NCBI RefSeq assembly: GCF_000315625.1
Contig: NW_005434662.1
Span: forward strand, 201,593 to 265,592
Direction: 5' to 3'
DNA from: Guillardia theta CCMP2712
Lineage: Eukaryota; Cryptophyceae; Pyrenomonadales; Geminigeraceae
Length of the DNA: 64,000 nucleotides
Below the pieces are notes generated by a model. The model was not told the DNA's origin and did not search any database. It was given only the letters and a program-made list of their open reading frames with translations. Position numbers and translations under genes: made by a program. Shown in pieces: positions 11,324 to 22,995 of this stretch; position 1 is the stretch's first letter; every line of letters begins with the position of its first letter.

Positions 11324-14300
11324 TTATCGCTCTCCATCAAAATCCGATCCATCTTGAACGCCTGCGCTCGTTACACGTGAGCGACAAGAAGGAGCAACAG
11401 CGCATTCGAGGACCTCGATCGAGCGCAACCAAGCAGCAAAGGCTCGTCCAAGTGTCTGCTTCTGCCAGTTTCCTGGGTGACAAGCTTATGTCAACGGACA
11501 GGACTACTTTGGCAGGAGGCAAACCGATGAGCTTGCTGAGGAGGGTATCTCTGCATCGGATCAGCCGGCTCTGATCCACCCGTGGATTGCCTTGGCTCGC
11601 GGCCTTGACCGAACAGTTCAAAACCTCAGCCAGGACACGCCGGCAGCTCACCTGCTGCATGCGGTTCCGCAAGAATTCTCTCTTCATGTTCAAGTCCCTG
11701 ATTCTCTCATCATCCTTTGCCAGTGGGTCTGCCGCGAGACACAAGCACCTCAACACCGCTTCGTTGTCCCTCACTCTCTCTTCCGCCATCCTCAGCCTGC
11801 AAGGAGTGCAATATGAGCAGGAATGAAATCTTCACCGCAATCCCACGACAACAAGCTCACCGAGGGCCCAAGTTGTTGTCAACGTTGCTGTCAGCGCAAA
11901 TTCGTCAATCGAAATGTCTTGACAACTCAAAGTTGATCACTTCGGGTGTTGAGATTGTGTCGAGTTCTCCCCAAGGCTCCGGTGAAGCCCTTGTGCCTGG
12001 CCCACTGTGTCACAACTCACCATGAAGGCGACTAAGTGACCTCTGCTATCCGCTGGTTGTAAGTCTCTCGCAGACTCTTGATCACGTGCTCCACCTGTGC
12101 GCGCGTCAGCAGAAGCACAGATCGACGGTCAACTCACGTTTTCGATCCTCAATCGACTTTGCTTCAGCTCTTCGTTGGGCTGAGCCGACGTCTGCTGCAT
12201 CCCAACTCAATCACAACGACCTGGAACAGTGCAACATCGTTTACGGGAGTTGACTGCTGACCCTGCACCTTCATGCGCATGTCGTTGACTTCAGCCTGTT
12301 TGCAAGTCTGAGCTCTTACAGTCCAGACCTTGTTGGTAGATCATGACCTGAAGTCTTTCCCTCTTGCCAGACAATGCCAGAGACTCGTTCTGCGATGCCT
12401 GCAACAAATCCTTCACTCTTCCGTCATTGACGTTCTTCTTCAAGTTCCTGTCTTGCGCGCTTGAGCTGCTCTTGAAGTTGCTCAAGCTTCATCTGCAGGA
12501 AGTTCTCCTGCGATTACAAAGTAAGGACGGCGCTAAATCATTAGCTGCTTCACCGCTTTCCGGAGCTCTTCATTTTCATCCGCAGTCCTCATTGTCATCG
12601 ATCGCTGGAGTGATTGGAGTTCAGAACCCAGGGGCAATGGCATGTCAAATACTTGGTTGGCAATCTCGCCCTGATATTGTTGAACTGCTAGAGGATATTG
12701 GGATTCAGCCTGCAACCACTTCCCTCAGAAAGTATTCGATCGAGGTTCAACAGTCTACTTGAAGCAGCTTCTCACTCTCTTGCAGCATGTTCTAATTTCA
12801 CTGTCAGCAAAGCACAAGTATATCTCACTTCGATACCTTCAGGCTCTTCTCAGATTCCAAAGCAGCCGCACACTCCTGATCCATCCTTTTCTGATCGACA
12901 GCATGTAAAACACATGAAGATGGGAAAGAGTTGACCAACAATCTCTGCTTTCTTGGATTCTATTTCATCGTTCCTCGCCCCCATCTCCACTCGAGCTCGC
13001 GAAATCTTATCGAGCAAAGGTCAGTTGATGCTCGACAACCTCGAACTATCTCTCTTACCTGCGAATTCATGCTCTCGAGAAGATTCTTCGATTCTGAAAT
13101 AAGAAATCATCAACAGAATGCAAGTTGAGTCATCTCGGAAAGACCAGTTTGTTTTTCTTTTTCATCCAAGACGTCCCTCTCTAGTTTTTGGATCTATTCA
13201 ACAAAATGATCGTTAGACATGCATCCACATGAATGCCTTTGGGGAGTTACCATCTCACTTTGCATTTGGAGGGTTTTGTCCTGTTCCGCATTCGCATCAA
13301 GGAGCGGTCTCAGCTGCGACCATGTCATCAAGCTGGAACCATGCAAGTCTAACAGCCTTCACCTTCATGCTTTGCAGCTGCGCCCCTTGTTCTTGTTTTG
13401 CAGCATTCTCAGCATTCGCCTGCAAGCATACAGATGACGTTCCCAAGATCTTCTTTGCAACAATCTGGCTGACCTTGCTCACCAAGTCATCCAGCTCAGC
13501 AATCCGGTTGCTCTGCGATTGCAGAAACTCCGTCTTTCTCCATAATCAGGCATGTTGATCCCACTAGTCGTGCAACTCACCTGATTCTCAGCTCTATTCT
13601 GCAGATCTCGGAGGATGCTCTCCTTCAGGCTCAACTCGTCTCTCAGTCTGAGAGAACCCCCAGACTTCTCCAAGTCCAGCTGCATTTGCAGCTGAAGGAC
13701 ATTGAAGACCAACTTCAGGTGGGCTGAGACGGCATTGTGGCAAGTGAGCTACCTGCGAGATACCCGACTGCAGATCCTCGATCTGTGATTCCTTCTGTTG
13801 TGCCTGATCCTTCAGTTCCTTCACCTGCCGGGGTCGCTTCAGGGATAGAAGTTGCGAGGCGGAGGTCGATTCGGTGTAGTCACCTGAGCATCAGGTGGGT
13901 ACTGTGCGCTGGTATTCAACTGCGCTATCTCCTCCTAGGGTCCGTTTTGTGAGAAGTACCAAAATAACAGAACACACGCTGACTTGTGTCTTCCTGAGCT
14001 CTTCTTCCATCTGCTGAATTCTAGAATCTGACTCATCCTGCAAAACAATTCACGGGAAACAGGAAGGGCAAATAGATCTTACAGTTTTGGACCGCATTCC
14101 TTCGCGGAATAGAATAAATTTCTCTCTGAAAGCTTCCTGTGAACCATCAATCAGGCTTGCAGACCCCGAGGTTCGATTGTCAACATGGTTTCTTTGCAAA
14201 TCGATCAATTCTTCGTTCCTTCGAATGATTTCTTCGGCCTAGACGACAGGCTCATTGGCAAAGAAAATCGTCAGCACGGGCAAAACACTAACTTGCACGT

Positions 14301-15156
14301 CCACTTTGCTTTTCAACTCGTCCACCTGCCGCACAATTATCAACATTCATCAGCATTCATGCTCAACGAGGAGCTATTCATCTTGACAAGCACCTTCTGG
14401 CGGAGATTATCCTTTTCTTGAGTAGAGATTTGATGCTGGTAATTCTTCCCATCAAAATACGTGCTATTGCTTCCCTGAGTCGGATTCAAAGGCTGATTGT
14501 TCATAAGGTTGCTCGTTGAAGCCCTCAAAATATCAGCTGGAAAACCAACAAAATTATTAGTCTTCAACGATCCGATTTATAACAAGGTCGACCTTGACCG
14601 CGAGAAGCATGTATCTGATCCAGATTTGACGTGGACGATGATAGCAGGTTCTGCAAGCAAAGACAAATCATTGCGGCAACATTTCATCTCAAGCACTTCT
14701 ACCTCATGTCTACTCGGCTCGATGTAATTCCTGGTTTCCCCCACCTGGTTTCAGGGTTTCAAATGTCGCTTTATCAACCAGCAGAGTGGCATCGCTCACA
14801 TTTGAACGTAAAGGTGTCATGTTGTGATATTGCAGCGGCTGTGTCAATCTTCCGCCGCCTGCCGAGCAGATCAAATGAATTTTCTATGAGCACACAAGAC
14901 TACTTGGAGGCCCTTGCATCATCGGACGTTGAGATCCTCTCAGATCAGGGGCATGGGACTCCATGCCATCGACGCGACTTGCTCGAATCTGGATTCATGC
15001 GCTTACCAATGGACGACAAAGCTCGCGCTTACCGGAACATTCTGTTGTAGTTGCCCGGGAATCGAAGGAACACCATAAGGATATCCAACATGGTGGTTGT
15101 AGACGTTTTGAGGAGGGAGGTTTGCGTAGACGAAGGGTTGATTGTAGGAATACATC
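11324..15156 (-). CDS. long coiled-coil protein, many short exons
   Basis: ATG at 15156 starts a Tyr/Pro/Asn/Gln-rich N-terminus (exon 15156-15034, 'VYNHHVGYPYGVP'), and an in-frame TGA lies upstream. After about six exons the protein becomes a nearly continuous coiled coil spread over many exons of 40-150 nt. Examples are 'EELRKTQ', 'KELKDQAQQKESQIEDLQSG', 'RDELSLKESILRDLQN', 'TEFLQSQSNRIAELDDL', 'IQKLERDVLDEKEKQ', 'LQMKLEQLQEQLKRARQEL' and 'HVIKSLRETYNQRI'. Near the C-terminus 'QKQTLGRAFAAWLRS' resembles L-x2-AF-x2-W motifs of centrin-binding or cytoskeletal proteins. A structural or cytoskeletal role is inferred; no named family is recognised. Exon joins were checked only in part and the stop near 11324 is tentative. 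Confidence 0.6.
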
Positions 15157-15880
15157 CTCCAACAACCTCGATATCACAGTCCTCTTTCTATGTGCCACCA
15201 GACACCTATGCAGCCGTCAACTTTCCCCCGACATCTCTCTTCCCGGAAAAAACATCAACATCAAGACTGACATCTTTGGATCAATTCCTGTTGTCTATCA
15301 CTATCGCAAAAAGTTCGGTAAACTCTAAAAATTCGGATAACCGATGATAAGAACGAGCTTTTGTTCCTTCTTCACATTAGAAACGCTTCTGCATATTCCT
15401 CAATTGTGATCTAACAAAAATTAAATTCGATCTATGCCCCATGCTATGTATCTCCAAACGAAATAAGTGCCTTTCCCGTCTTCTTCTAGGCCAAATCAAT
15501 ATGTTTACGATAATCCCTCGCACCAAAATCAAGCTCTTTTTGTCCCCATTTCATTCCTTTCCATCGCACTTAACATGCGCTAATTTTTGACATGCTCTTT
15601 CCGTCTCCGATGATCACTCGCTTCTCATACATTGCCATCAATGCCATTCACCTCCCTTCCAGTCTCCTTCCCGAATGATCCCTTCGCGTCTCTGTCGATC
15701 TCTCTCCTTGGACACATCATCCTTCCTGCTATCCTAACAAGTCATCTCTTGTTGGCTGCATGATTCCTTTTATGCATCTTCTTTCCTGTCTTTGCTTTCC
15801 TCTCCTCCCTCCTCTACAGCCCTCGTCCTTCCCTGCCGAATCTCCACGCCATACTTGAGTACACAATAGCACCCACCCTG
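15157..15880. other. intergenic, AT-rich
   Basis: This stretch is upstream of the coiled-coil gene. No supported gene is seen. It leads into G-run island 2. Confidence 0.4.
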
Positions 15881-15884
15881 TTCA

Positions 15885-16260
15885 AATCCATAGTAAAATG
15901 GGGTGCTGCTGCTCTTGAGACGACGGGGGTAGTCAAAATTGCACGGGGTCCTTGACTTAGAAATGGTGGGGTACATTTCCTCCAGCAGGGTAGGTAAGTG
16001 CAGGGGTACTGTGTTTCATGATAGGGTAGGGTAGTGGCAATGGGGTATAATGGGCAATGACGCTGAGATTTGGAAAACCAGTAGGTGGGGTGGTTCCAAA
16101 ATAGCGTACATACAGGGTACCTACTGGTACCCTACCCCTGCCTTAATTCATTTCACCCCAGCCCCCTCGATTGACCCTTCATACCACCCTTGCTGTCTAA
16201 TTTAACACTTCCACCCCGTCCAGGAACAGTCCCGAGTAGCGACAGAGGGGGTCCTGGACT
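15885..16260. repeat. G-run/C-run island 2 with hairpin
   Basis: G-runs on the + strand (GGGGTA, GGGTAGGGTAG, GGTGGGGTGG) dominate from 15885 to about 16120. After a perfect 8-bp inverted repeat (arms 16114-16121 and 16126-16133, loop 16122-16125) the bias flips to C-runs (TACCCTACCCC, CACCCC). It has the same architecture as island 1, in the reverse order. Confidence 0.6.
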
Positions 16261-16479
16261 AGCCTAGGGGTCCTCGAATGACATTTTGTACTTTACACAG
16301 AACTGGCGCTGTTCCGTCTGAAGAACAATTTGGACAAGCGGTTGCCAATGGTGCACCACGAGATCGAAAGGGAAGGGAGCGAGCGAAGAGCAAGAAGTGC
16401 GGTCGTAGGACGAGAACTGAGGAGGATAGAAGTTGACTTGGAAGTATCATGCAGGTGTGGTAGAGTGACGAGCAGGAAA

Positions 16480-16510
16480 GAGGAGAGGAGAGGAGAGGAG
16501 AGGAGAGGAG
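16480..16510 (+). repeat. GAGAG pentamer microsatellite
   Basis: GAGAGGAGAGGAGAGG repeats for about 30 bp. Purine tracts like this are common around genes in this window. Confidence 0.8.
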
Positions 16511-16799
16511 GGAAGAGCTGTGAAGAAGGGAGATCAGTGGAATAGAGATTGCAGAATAAGCAAGTGAGAAGCGACCTCGGTTACAAGTACAAACAGGGAG
16601 GTGAGAGATTTGGTCAGGCTGATTCGTTTTGCCAGCAGAAAGTCCGCGAGGGAGGAGGTGGATAGCGAAAGGAGGGCCAAGGGGAATAAGCCCAGGTGAC
16701 AAGCTTTGCATGAAATTATTACCAAGAGTTGGGTCAGAAACATGGGAAGCCCCTTGGTAGGATGTATGGGTGCTGGTGTCTAGACTCTGGATCGAAGCT

Positions 16800-17440
16800 A
16801 TTGTGCAAAGTACCGTGGGCTGAAGAGGAACGACCGCGATCGCAAGAGGAAATCAACACGGGACCGCAACACTCCAGTTTCCTGAATAGAGAAAGACCTT
16901 GGTAAGTTGCAACCGTCCCTGTGGGCAGAAAGATTGAGTCAATTGCTTGTGTACAGTTTTGCATGTTTGAACGACCTGATTCTTGGACGCTTCAAATTTG
17001 TATCGCTGGGTCATTTTTGACTCTTTGAGCGACTTGCACCCTGGTGGAAACGATCTTAGGCGATGACTGAGGTGATATTTGAATGATGCATGCGAAGCTG
17101 AACCCCCTTTCAAAGGTTATCAATGAAAATCGTGCCGATGACGACATACCAAGCGACCATTCACGTTGTTTTTGTTGTTTTCTCCCTTGCATCCGGTCTG
17201 CCTCGTCCTGGACTTTTTCTTGCCCTAATAATCTGTTTATGAAGTGTGCAAACACGGTCAAGAAGGGTGTTGGATTCCAGTGTGCAGATGACCAATAGTT
17301 CCAAAGATATCAAATCTGTAATTTATGTCTTTGTTTGGTTTAGTGGACTAACTTGCTCCTCCTCCCTTTCTTTCTGCCCTTGTCGTTCATTCTTTTTGTG
17401 GACACTTGCTGGACACTTCTTCGTTTTCTCCTTTTCTTGA
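16800..17440 (-). CDS. hypothetical coiled-coil-like protein, partly resolved
   Basis: Short minus-strand exons can be read: 'LGQEKVQDEADRMQGRKQQ' (about 17230-17155), 'GCKSLKESKMTQRYKFEAS' (about 17040-16985), 'VLRSRVDFLLRSRSF' (about 16880-16830) and, upstream, 'LESNTLLDRVCTLHKQI'. Splice-like GTATGT and CAG signals flank them. Phases could not all be reconciled. No family was recognised. It would be divergent from the + strand RING gene. Confidence 0.3.
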
Positions 17441-17461
17441 TTCGACTCCTTTTCCTTGGCT

Positions 17462-18552
17462 CTACAGAAACCTACTCCTCTACTCGTCGACAAGAGCGAT
17501 GAGCTGACAGAGCATCACAAATATTTTTGTCCTATTTGCATGTACTATCTTGCGGATATGCAGGTGTTTGAAACAACACGTTGCATTGCATCTCTGAAAT
17601 CGCATATCACAGAAAACCAAGTGCTGTGGACATCATATTTGTCTCGATTGTGTAAAAGCGATGAAGAATCATAAAGTTTCTCAACAAGGGGGACTGGAAA
17701 CGGCACAGGATGTCGAAGAGTATACCTTCACATTTATGTTGTGAATTTCGCTACTCACATTATGCTTTGCTGCAGCACTGTGGTGTCCTGCCCCCATTGT
17801 TCCTGTCCAGTTCTGTAAGATATTTCATTTTCAAATCTTTCTGTGTGTTCTTACGCTATCTCAGGAAATTCGAAAAGATCCGCACGCATGAGGAATCCAG
17901 GAGATACGAAGACTCGCCTGCCCTCCATCCGGACTCCAAGGGGAGCAGGAAGCTAACGCCTGGCTTGCAACAAGTTGCTCCTTCACCTCTTAAAGTTGGC
18001 CCTTGGCTTTCCCACATGTGTCAAAGTGTCTGAAGACAATCACTCAGGTGGGAGACAGTCACGAGAATATGATGAGAAAGCTGATTACCTTCGATCAATG
18101 CGGCATCAACATCAAAGGTTTCGTCGTTGACATCTCTCCTTTCTTTCCTCATCCGAGGCTTTGCCTTCAGGACAAATGAATTCTCCAACGATCCAGGAGG
18201 GCAGCGCAGATGTACCCTCGCTACCGGGCGTGCCAATTCCTGTAATGCACTTACCATCACCGATGAGAAGAATCAGTGACGTTTCTTTGCCAGCCTTTGC
18301 CCGAGGATCAGTTGCGAGTCAGCGAGTCGGGCGAGGCTCGCAGACTAGAGCAGAGGCTTTTCCTGGACGATGGTCCGGTTTCAGAAGCCACGAGAGGTAG
18401 GAATCTGCCGCGCCCGCATTCCGAGGACGGGGACTAAATTTTGAAATGCAGCCGCCTCAGAAGCTGAGGTTCAATCGCCGCAGGACAATGCTTCTGCAAG
18501 GCCCCCAAGACCATCGTCCTCTCCCTCTTTAACGTCACCACCGCCAGAGTAA
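17462..18552 (+). CDS. RING-finger protein (probable E3 ubiquitin ligase)
   Basis: The exon after a pyrimidine-rich acceptor at about 17466 reads 'SDELTEHHKYFCPICMYYLADMQ'. A 70-nt intron then joins to 'CCGHHICLDCVKAMKNHK' and a later exon supplies 'VVSCPHCS'. Together these give the ordered RING ligands C-x2-C, C-x-H-x2-C-x2-C and C-x2-C. Downstream exons are charged (for instance 'EDQLRVSESGEARRLEQRLF') and end in a Ser/Pro-rich tail with stop TAA 18550-18552. RING domains recruit ubiquitin E2 enzymes; the substrate is unknown. The true start lies upstream and was not found. The exon between the two halves of the RING is not fully phase-checked. Confidence 0.65.
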
Positions 18553-18941
18553 CCTAGTAATGGAGAACGACGCTGCCGGTGTTTCTTGTGTATATACATT
18601 CGAGATTTGTAAAGAAACGTATCATATTGGATCCCTGACGCGAGGATGGTTGGTTGTTTTCTTAGCACATACGGTAGGAAAGTCAAATTAAGCTATGTCA
18701 ATGGAAAGATATCCCCTTCCGCACGTTTGCATATACATTCGCCTTGCAAGATTACAACTGAAAACTGAGCCCAATCACGCCCAACAGCGAGTTTACTAAT
18801 AAATCACAATGCAGTTTCGACGTAATTTGTTCTCTTCCTCCCTCTTCGACCCAAATTAGGTGGACTCGATGGGGTTAGTGTACTGCCAGGAGCATTAGGC
18901 TCGGACAAACAACAAAACTGCAGTCTTACCGTGCCCCACAA

Positions 18942-19262
18942 GTGCTGAACGGGGGGATCCCAGTACTGTCAACCATGTCAGATGCTGTCACAGATGATCT
19001 AGGAAAATCCTACAGTTCCCCAGAAATCTCTTCTTGGAACACCATCCTCCATGGTCAAACGGTCCTCGCGATCAGTGATTGCGGCCTGAATGCACATGTC
19101 AACGTTGAAGGATCCACTTCCATCTCTCACCCAGTGAGGAACTGGAAAGATCCCGGGGGGAGGAGTGAAAACCGAAAGCAACTGGAAGACAGTGTTAGGC
19201 TTGTTAAGCTTTCAAACCCCTTCGATGAGGAGCTCAAGTTGCAACAAACACAGCCCCAGTAG
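18942..19262 (+). CDS. hypothetical protein or last exon
   Basis: This is an open frame of about 106 codons ending 'LVKLSNPFDEELKLQQTQPQ' before a stop. Composition is protein-like, but there is no domain and no supported upstream exon. The minus strand also has a long open frame here, so the call is weak. Confidence 0.3.
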   Translation: MLNGGIPVLSTMSDAVTDDLGKSYSSPEISSWNTILHGQTVLAISDCGLNAHVNVEGSTSISHPVRNWKDPGGRSENRKQLEDSVRLVKLSNPFDEELKLQQTQPQ

Positions 19263-19769
19263 CGAACATGACTTGAAAATCTACTCCTTTCCCAAGAGAT
19301 ATTTTCACTTCGGCATAATGCCTGTGCACAAGCTTCTCTGACTAGATCTCTCTCAACTGTTCTTAACACAAAAATTTGAGATCTATTCTTACTTCTCTTC
19401 ACACAGTCACCATTTCCCATCACCTGATGCAAAACAAAACATGTTTTGCAAGCTCCCCCTCGCTTCCACTCCCAAATATTTCTCAATGTGATGGGAGCTT
19501 TTGCTTGTAGCCTTCTTCACCTCTCCCATTCGACATACTTCTACATCATACAGTCATGGTCTCTTTGTCTTCATTCTGCCATCAATGCTCTCTTCCGCTC
19601 CTCCTTCCTCTACCTCTCATTCTGTTCCAACCACAACAATCCTCCGCTATGTTCCCCTGATCCGTTCATTCCTTTCTCATCGTCGTGCACCGAGCATCTT
19701 GTCTTGCTCCTTCAGCTTACCTGGAACATGAGAACGCTGCTCTATTTCCGGAATCGTGCTCCTCGTCCC

Positions 19770-20110
19770 ATCTCTTACCCGGGACCCGGCCACTGGCCCA
19801 GCCTCCGCCACTGGCCCGGGCACCCGGTCACTGACCACTAAGGCGGCTGGCCGCTGAGTGGCCCGGGCCCGGCTCATCGGCCGACTCTGACGCCGACTCA
19901 GCAGCGGCTCGAGGATCATGAAGGGGATGAGTTGTTCAGGACCGAGGAGAACCATGTAAGCCACCGTGGGAACCAGCGACAAGGCGCGCACTGACTTGAA
20001 CAATGTGACTGCCAGGCTACTACTCAGGGCCGCCGTCACCGGGCCGCGGGCCCGCCCGGCCGGGCGGGTGGCGCCGCACTGATATTAGGCGGGCCCGCCG
20101 CGACCAGCCA
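19770..20110. repeat. GC-rich island C
   Basis: Two very GC-rich blocks (about 19783-19880 and 20030-20105, full of GGCCCGGG, CACTGGCC and CCGCCGGG-like palindromes) flank a less extreme centre. It has the same word set as islands A, B and D. Confidence 0.5.
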
Positions 20111-20471
20111 TACTTCCGCTGGACTCGTTGAACTGGACAAGCAGAGCTGCAAGGACGACTGCATCAACTACAAGGGTTCGATCCACGGTAATCCATTTCC
20201 CGCAACAAGGAAACAGTCGGAACTTGGGAGCAAAAAGATCGAGAACAATCAGGGTCATTAGCTATTCGATGGGCATTAGTGGCTAAATGCAGCAGCTGCT
20301 TAGACAACTCGTTTCATCTACTCATTATCGCTGCCTCCCCTGCACGATATTGAGATCGGGATCGGCAAAGAATGACATCAGGTCAGGTACCTGCGATTCT
20401 TACTGTCTTCTTCATCGTCTCTGCGATCCTCCTTAACATCATCTAGTCGCGAAATTACAACACTGAAATGC

Positions 20472-21733
20472 TCAACTTCCACGAAACTGTTCACCTTTCT
20501 CCCGGGAAGGGGAGCGATCTCGGCTGCCCTCTCGATCACGATCTCCACGCTCTAAACAGACGTCAAGAGATCGCTCTGCTTCGAGGTTGTGATGTGATAA
20601 GACCTGAAGGAGACTTCTCACGACGATCGCGACTGTCAGAACTGTCGTGAAACCACATATGAGACCCCAGCAACACATTTTTGTGTAACAAATGGTACCG
20701 TTCTCTCCTGTCTCGAGAACGGTCACGCGATCGGTCACGCGATCTGTCGCGAGATCGGCTGCGATCACGTTTGTCCGAGCCGCCGCCACGTTCACTTTCC
20801 TGTCGGGTATCTTTTAGTCAAATCAACAATACGCACTCAAGTGTAGGTTCAAGCACACGATACAATGTACAAAGTGAGGCAAAAATGGATCCACAAGTGA
20901 CAACAACAGCAACAAGAACATTAGGTTGACCTTCACAAGTCGAACTTTTGAGCGATGAAGTTCGGTTCCATCGAGCTTGTAAAGAGCGTCTTCCATGTCT
21001 TCCTGTAAACCTTTGAATGCCACTACAAGAAAGATAAGTACCATGACCCGTGTGGCATATTCAATGACTCCCAGCTTTTCACCACGCTCACTGAAGACAT
21101 CGGTATAGATAACCTTCCCTGTTCACAGGTTAAAATGAAAATGAATGCCATCCAGCACTCTACCTGCTTTCCTCGCAAAATCCTTGAGGTCTTGCCAACT
21201 CGTGTTCTGGCTCAGATTTTCTGCGTAAATACGGTATCCGGAACCTCCCTATGAGTGGTATCAGTCAAGCCCTGGGCTGCCAGAAACAAAGGCAGAACTA
21301 CCCGCGGGCCTCTCTTTGGAGTTTCCTTCGCGAATTCCACCAGAATTCTCATTCCTGAAGCAACAACTATGATTTGCAAAATACAATAGAGAAATACTTG
21401 CCTTCCAAGTTCACACCATCCATTTTGCGGACTGCGTATTCCTGGATCAGCATTAGCAGAAGTAACAAAATCTACGATCGTTCAACACCGCATCTTCTGA
21501 ATGATCATACTCAACGAACGCGAATCCTTGCTTCAGGGAAATATCCCTGCCATCCATTAAGACTAGGTCCTGGGGCCTCGGGAACAAACCTTATCTTTCC
21601 AAAACGCGAGAACTCGTCATCCAAATCCCTTTCACGTACTCGCGAGCTGGTGATAGGTTCACTGACCGGCTAAGAAAAACTCCCTATATGCTCACCTCAG
21701 GTGTCCAACATAAACCCTACAGTTTCGACCCAT
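20472..21733 (-). CDS. SRSF1: SRSF1-type SR splicing factor (two RRMs plus RS domain)
   Basis: ATG 21733 starts [12 protein letters not shown] (RNP2-like strand of RRM1). Exons then read '[20 protein letters not shown]', '[14 protein letters not shown]' (RNP1) and '[17 protein letters not shown]'. The second, atypical RRM carries the diagnostic SWQDLKD ('[15 protein letters not shown]') and ends '[17 protein letters not shown]'. The tail is an RS domain split over three exons: repeated SRDR/RDRS, '[12 protein letters not shown]', then '[19 protein letters not shown]', ending at TGA 20472-20474. About ten introns of 43-120 nt join in phase. The protein should act in the nucleus in splice-site recognition. 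One intron (21355-21401) uses a GC donor. A further 3' exon is possible if the GTGAAC near the end is used as a donor. Confidence 0.92.
21355..21401 (-). other. GC-AG intron in the SR-protein gene
   Basis: On the minus strand the exon ends ...TTGGAAG and is followed by GCAAGT. The intron ends CTTCAG. Only the GC donor keeps RRM1 in frame ('VNLEG' then 'MRILVEF'); the nearby GTATTT donor would shift the frame. Confidence 0.7.
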
Positions 21734-22995
21734 AGCGACAGACTTGACCTTTCGAATAAGTCAGTAGAAGGATCTCATGTCTTTTCAACAAAATACGGCC
21801 ATCCAGCCCACCAATCCACTGACTAGCCGATGGAATCATCTCCTCTTTCCACGGAAAAGGAAGAAGAAAGAAAAACATAGTATTATGTCTATATTATGTC
21901 TATAGCTTGAAAATCAATTTTGGCGATAGAATTAGCGAACGGTCTTATTATCGCTAGATTGAATTTGTACTACACAAACAGATGGTGTCCAGGAACTCTA
22001 TACAACAAGTTTCGACTTGACACAAAATTCTTCTATCTATCAACCGCATATCATGTTCAATCAGTCCTGCAAACAACTCCTCGTTTTGTTCACCTTGCTC
22101 GTCCGGACTGACAACCACCCCGAGCGTTGACTCCCTGATTTGCCTCTGCTGTGCAGTTTGATTTCGACCTCCCTATTCACCTTGCTGGATGTGCATGCTC
22201 AAGTATCGTGTTTCGATATCGTTCGTCCCTCCTTCCATCTCCCGCTTCTCCTCCTCCCCTCCTATCGACTGCGGATCCTCTCCCCTGCATCTACCTCTGC
22301 GGCGGCGCGCGTGCACTTTTAAAGTTAAATACTTTTATACGAGAAGATAGTACAATATTTGAACATGTAATATCAGTCATTATAATTACTTGGTACACAT
22401 CGAGGGCTCTCTAGAAAATATTCCAATTATATATCGATATATATATTTATCTGTAGGGCAGCTGGTCATGGTGTACCGATTTTTACAAGCATACTTTTTG
22501 ATTTTGAGCCTGCATTTTAACAAAAAAAAAAATTGCTATTTTAAAGAAAGGAACACCATCATCCGCGGTACCAAGTCTACCACAAACGTTTGTGTAACGG
22601 GCTCTTGATGCCTGGAAATAGCCATGGCCGATATAACAAGTGTATGCGCAATTGGAACGAATGAAAGCAGCGAGAACAACATGAAGGGAGGAAAAGGAAT
22701 TTAGTCACGAAAACAAGCGACATGGTGTAATTTGCAGTATCGTGCGAAGAAGCGGATGATACCGAATGGGGGGCTTCGAATGGCGGACAGGAAATGAACT
22801 GGACAGAAGGCGAGATTTATGGGTTTTGAGTTGCCACTTCGATGGCGCGAGAAGAAAACCAGACATTGAATACACCCTGGAATCTCCTTTGAACTGTTAA
22901 AGTGACGAGATGTCGCTGCGGTGAGTAAATGGCCTCGGTGTAAGGGCATGCCTGAGATTGCTATCAGATTCTCATCTTTCGGCGCTGGACGAAGG
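21734..22995. other. divergent intergenic region, AT-rich core
   Basis: This lies between the SR gene (-) and the glycoprotein gene (+). It is strongly AT-rich from 22320 to 22560, including an A11 run near 22520. It probably holds both promoters, but no motif is clear enough to call. Confidence 0.4.
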
